In this document: piece after piece, positions 7,086 to 8,022 of the stretch
How positions within the stretch are numbered: position 1 is the first letter of the stretch
Layout: each line of letters starts with the position of its first letter
Source: CAZSPL01 sp964608735
Lineage (GTDB): Bacteria > JAJVIF01 > JAPKYR01 > CAZSPL01
Direction of reading: 5' to 3'
NCBI GenBank assembly: GCA_964608735.1
Contig: CAZSPL010000187.1
Coordinates: 1 to 8,022 of the forward strand
Length of the DNA stretch: 8,022 nucleotides
Program-made: the position numbers and the translations under genes
The notes under the pieces: generated by a model
The model's database searches: none
What the model was told of the DNA's origin: nothing
The model's input: only the letters and a program-made list of their open reading frames with translations

Positions 7086-7166
7086 TGTCCCCTCCCTTCC
7101 GCCTTCGCTACGCTATGTCGAACAAGTACGCTCGCAGTTCGGTCCTACGTGCGGTGTCCCCTCCCT
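7086..7166. repeat. Twelve-base direct repeat
   Basis: TGTCCCCTCCCT occurs exactly at 7086-7097 and again at 7155-7166, 69 bases apart. Between them are further short inverted copies: CCGC/GCGG (7099-7102 with 7151-7154) and CGAAC/GTTCG (7119-7123 with 7137-7141). The arrangement suggests a small non-coding repeat element rather than a gene. Confidence 0.55.
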
Positions 7167-7177
7167 GACGGTCGGGG
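7158..7177 (-). repeat. Short hairpin with tandem G-A mismatches
   Basis: Read on the - strand, CCCC pairs with GGGG, GA faces GA, CC pairs with GG, and the loop is GTCA. Tandem G-A pairs of this kind are often stable in RNA, so this could fold firmly in the transcript. The pattern, a GC-rich imperfect hairpin with a symmetric internal mismatch, is also typical of REP-like intergenic repeats. It abuts the next hairpin (7178-7218) without a gap. Confidence 0.5.
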
Positions 7178-7218
7178 CTCGGGTTTTATATCGCGCACTA
7201 AAGTGTGCAGTACCCGAG
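7178..7218 (-). repeat. Stem-loop just downstream of the SDR gene
   Basis: CTCGGGT (7178-7184) and ACCCGAG (7212-7218) form a perfect seven-base stem. Inside it, GCGCAC (7193-7198) pairs with GTGTGC (7203-7208), with one mismatch at the DNA level, around TAAA. It starts 15 bases after the SDR stop codon. No T-tract follows on the - strand, so it is not a standard intrinsic terminator; it could stabilise the 3' end of the upstream message or partly reduce read-through. Confidence 0.5.
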
Positions 7219-7232
7219 GTTAACGCGGTTAG

Positions 7233-7976
7233 CTAAATATACTGCCCGCCGTCGACGCTGATAACCTGCCCGGTGATATGCCCCGCTTCATCGGATGCGA
7301 GGAAATTCACCAGGTGCGAGACATCGTCCGGCTCGCCAAGCTTGTCCAGCACGGTTTCCGCCCTTGCGGCATCGAGCCACTTCTCCTCGAGCTCCTTAGC
7401 CATATCGGTCATTATCATGCCGGGCGCGACAGCATTCACCGTGACTTTCGACTTACCAAGCTCGCGCGCGACGGCTTTCGTAAGCCCGATAATTCCCGCC
7501 TTCGACGCCGAATAGTTCGACTGTCCGAATTTACCTCGCAGCCCGTTGATGGATGTTATCGTGATGATTCGCCCGCTCTTCTGCTCGCGGAAAAAAGGCG
7601 CTACAGCGTGGATGTAGTTGAAATATCCCTTCAGGTTGACATCCATTACCTGGTCCCACATATCCTCGGTCATTTTCCAGATGACGCCGTCGCGGTTGAT
7701 ACCCGCGTTGCACACGAGGATGTCAATGCTCCCGAATGTCTCGGCGACCTTTTTGGCCATATTCTCGGCATCCGTATACGATGCGACATCGGCCTGAACA
7801 GCCAAACCCTTGCGCCCCATCTTCTGAATCTCCGCGACGACCGCGTTGGCTTCGTCGGCATGCTTGCGGTAATTGATAGCGACATTCGCGCCCGCTTTCG
7901 CGAGGCCGAGCGCGATTGATGTGCCGATGCCGAGGCTTCCCCCGGTGACTATGGCATTTTTCCCTTCCAGATTCAT
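7233..7976 (-). CDS. SDR ketoreductase, FabG/PhaB-like
   Basis: This is a classical short-chain dehydrogenase/reductase of 247 residues, the usual length. It should reduce a 3-ketoacyl thioester (CoA or ACP) to the 3-hydroxy form, or run in reverse. The cofactor motif TGGSLGIG is at 11-18 and NAG at 90-92. The catalytic tetrad is complete: Asn114, Ser142, Tyr155 and Lys159 (YSASK). Arg37 after the second beta strand (NYRK) favours NADP(H), as in FabG and acetoacetyl-CoA reductases. The end (GHITGQVISVDGGQYI) is typical of the family. GGAG lies about 8 bases before the ATG. Its neighbours are a hydratase and a thiolase rather than ACP or FabH/FabD genes, which points to CoA thioesters and not housekeeping fatty acid synthesis. 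Other members of this fold act on ring-derived hydroxyacyl-CoAs, so the substrate is open. Confidence 0.92.
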   Translation of the reverse strand: MNLEGKNAIVTGGSLGIGTSIALGLAKAGANVAINYRKHADEANAVVAEIQKMGRKGLAVQADVASYTDAENMAKKVAETFGSIDILVCNAGINRDGVIWKMTEDMWDQVMDVNLKGYFNYIHAVAPFFREQKSGRIITITSINGLRGKFGQSNYSASKAGIIGLTKAVARELGKSKVTVNAVAPGMIMTDMAKELEEKWLDAARAETVLDKLGEPDDVSHLVNFLASDEAGHITGQVISVDGGQYI

Positions 7977-7996
7977 TGAACACGCTCCCGGTTTAA

Positions 7997-8022
7997 TTAC
8001 TCATGCAGGACTTCACGGATCG
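7997..8022 (-). CDS. Possible C-terminal end of an upstream gene
   Basis: On the - strand one frame enters from the right edge and reads I-R-E-V-L-H-E before TAA at 7997-7999, 20 bases upstream of the SDR start. The spacing and the plausible peptide suggest the end of another gene in the same operon. Only seven residues are visible, a second frame is also open here, and no function can be given. Confidence 0.3.

Noticed and set aside
7178..7218. Intrinsic terminator after the SDR gene
   Set aside because: The stem is good but no T-tract follows on the - strand, and the T-rich run lies within the loop region.
7018..7232. CRISPR array or transposon remnant in the repeat-rich gap
   Set aside because: There is only one pair of direct repeats of 12 bases, no regular spacing, no terminal inverted repeats with target duplication that I can see, and no transposase fragment.
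6307..7236. Long + strand open frame of about 309 codons opposite the hydratase and running into the gap
   Set aside because: It overlaps the strongly supported crotonase gene on the other strand, its product has no recognisable motif, and no ribosome binding site supports its start.

Overview
The window is about 8 kb of ordinary-looking bacterial chromosome, moderately GC-rich by eye, with compact genes and strong GGAGG-type ribosome binding sites. An RmuC homologue, a GT-C type polytopic membrane protein and a small exported or anchored protein suggest a Gram-negative-type organism. No gene here fixes the phylum; a spirochaete, a deltaproteobacterium-like lineage or an uncultured relative would all fit, and this is inference only. 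I see no CRISPR array, transposase, complete tRNA or rRNA, prophage or defence cassette.

Layout: positions 1-4882 are read on the + strand. First comes the C-terminal part of a RyR-domain protein whose start lies outside the window. An intergenic stretch of 135 bases follows, carrying a good sigma-70-like promoter candidate and a hairpin. Then come a long coiled-coil RmuC-family protein (683-2794), a GT-C-like integral membrane protein that starts 7 bases later (2802-4367), and a small unrecognised membrane-anchored or secreted protein (4430-4882). The last three are closely spaced and could form one transcript.

Positions 4932-8022 are read on the - strand and converge on the first block across a 49-base gap. 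In order of transcription the genes are a possible sliver of an upstream gene (7997-8022), an SDR ketoreductase of the FabG/PhaB type (7233-7976), a crotonase-fold enoyl-CoA hydratase (6181-7017) and a thiolase (4932-6137). Together they encode three of the steps of acyl-CoA chain elongation or beta-oxidation: C-C bond formation or cleavage, 3-keto reduction or 3-hydroxy oxidation, and hydration or dehydration. All key catalytic residues are visible in these three enzymes.

The points most worth a second look are these. The RmuC homologue has His where the PD-(D/E)XK nuclease motif normally has Lys. The 215 bases between the SDR and the hydratase are packed with abutting hairpins and a 12-base direct repeat, and look like an intergenic repeat element inside an operon. 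The three enzymes pair an SDR of a type that is usually R-specific with a crotonase that is usually S-specific. I found no convincing wholly new system in this window.
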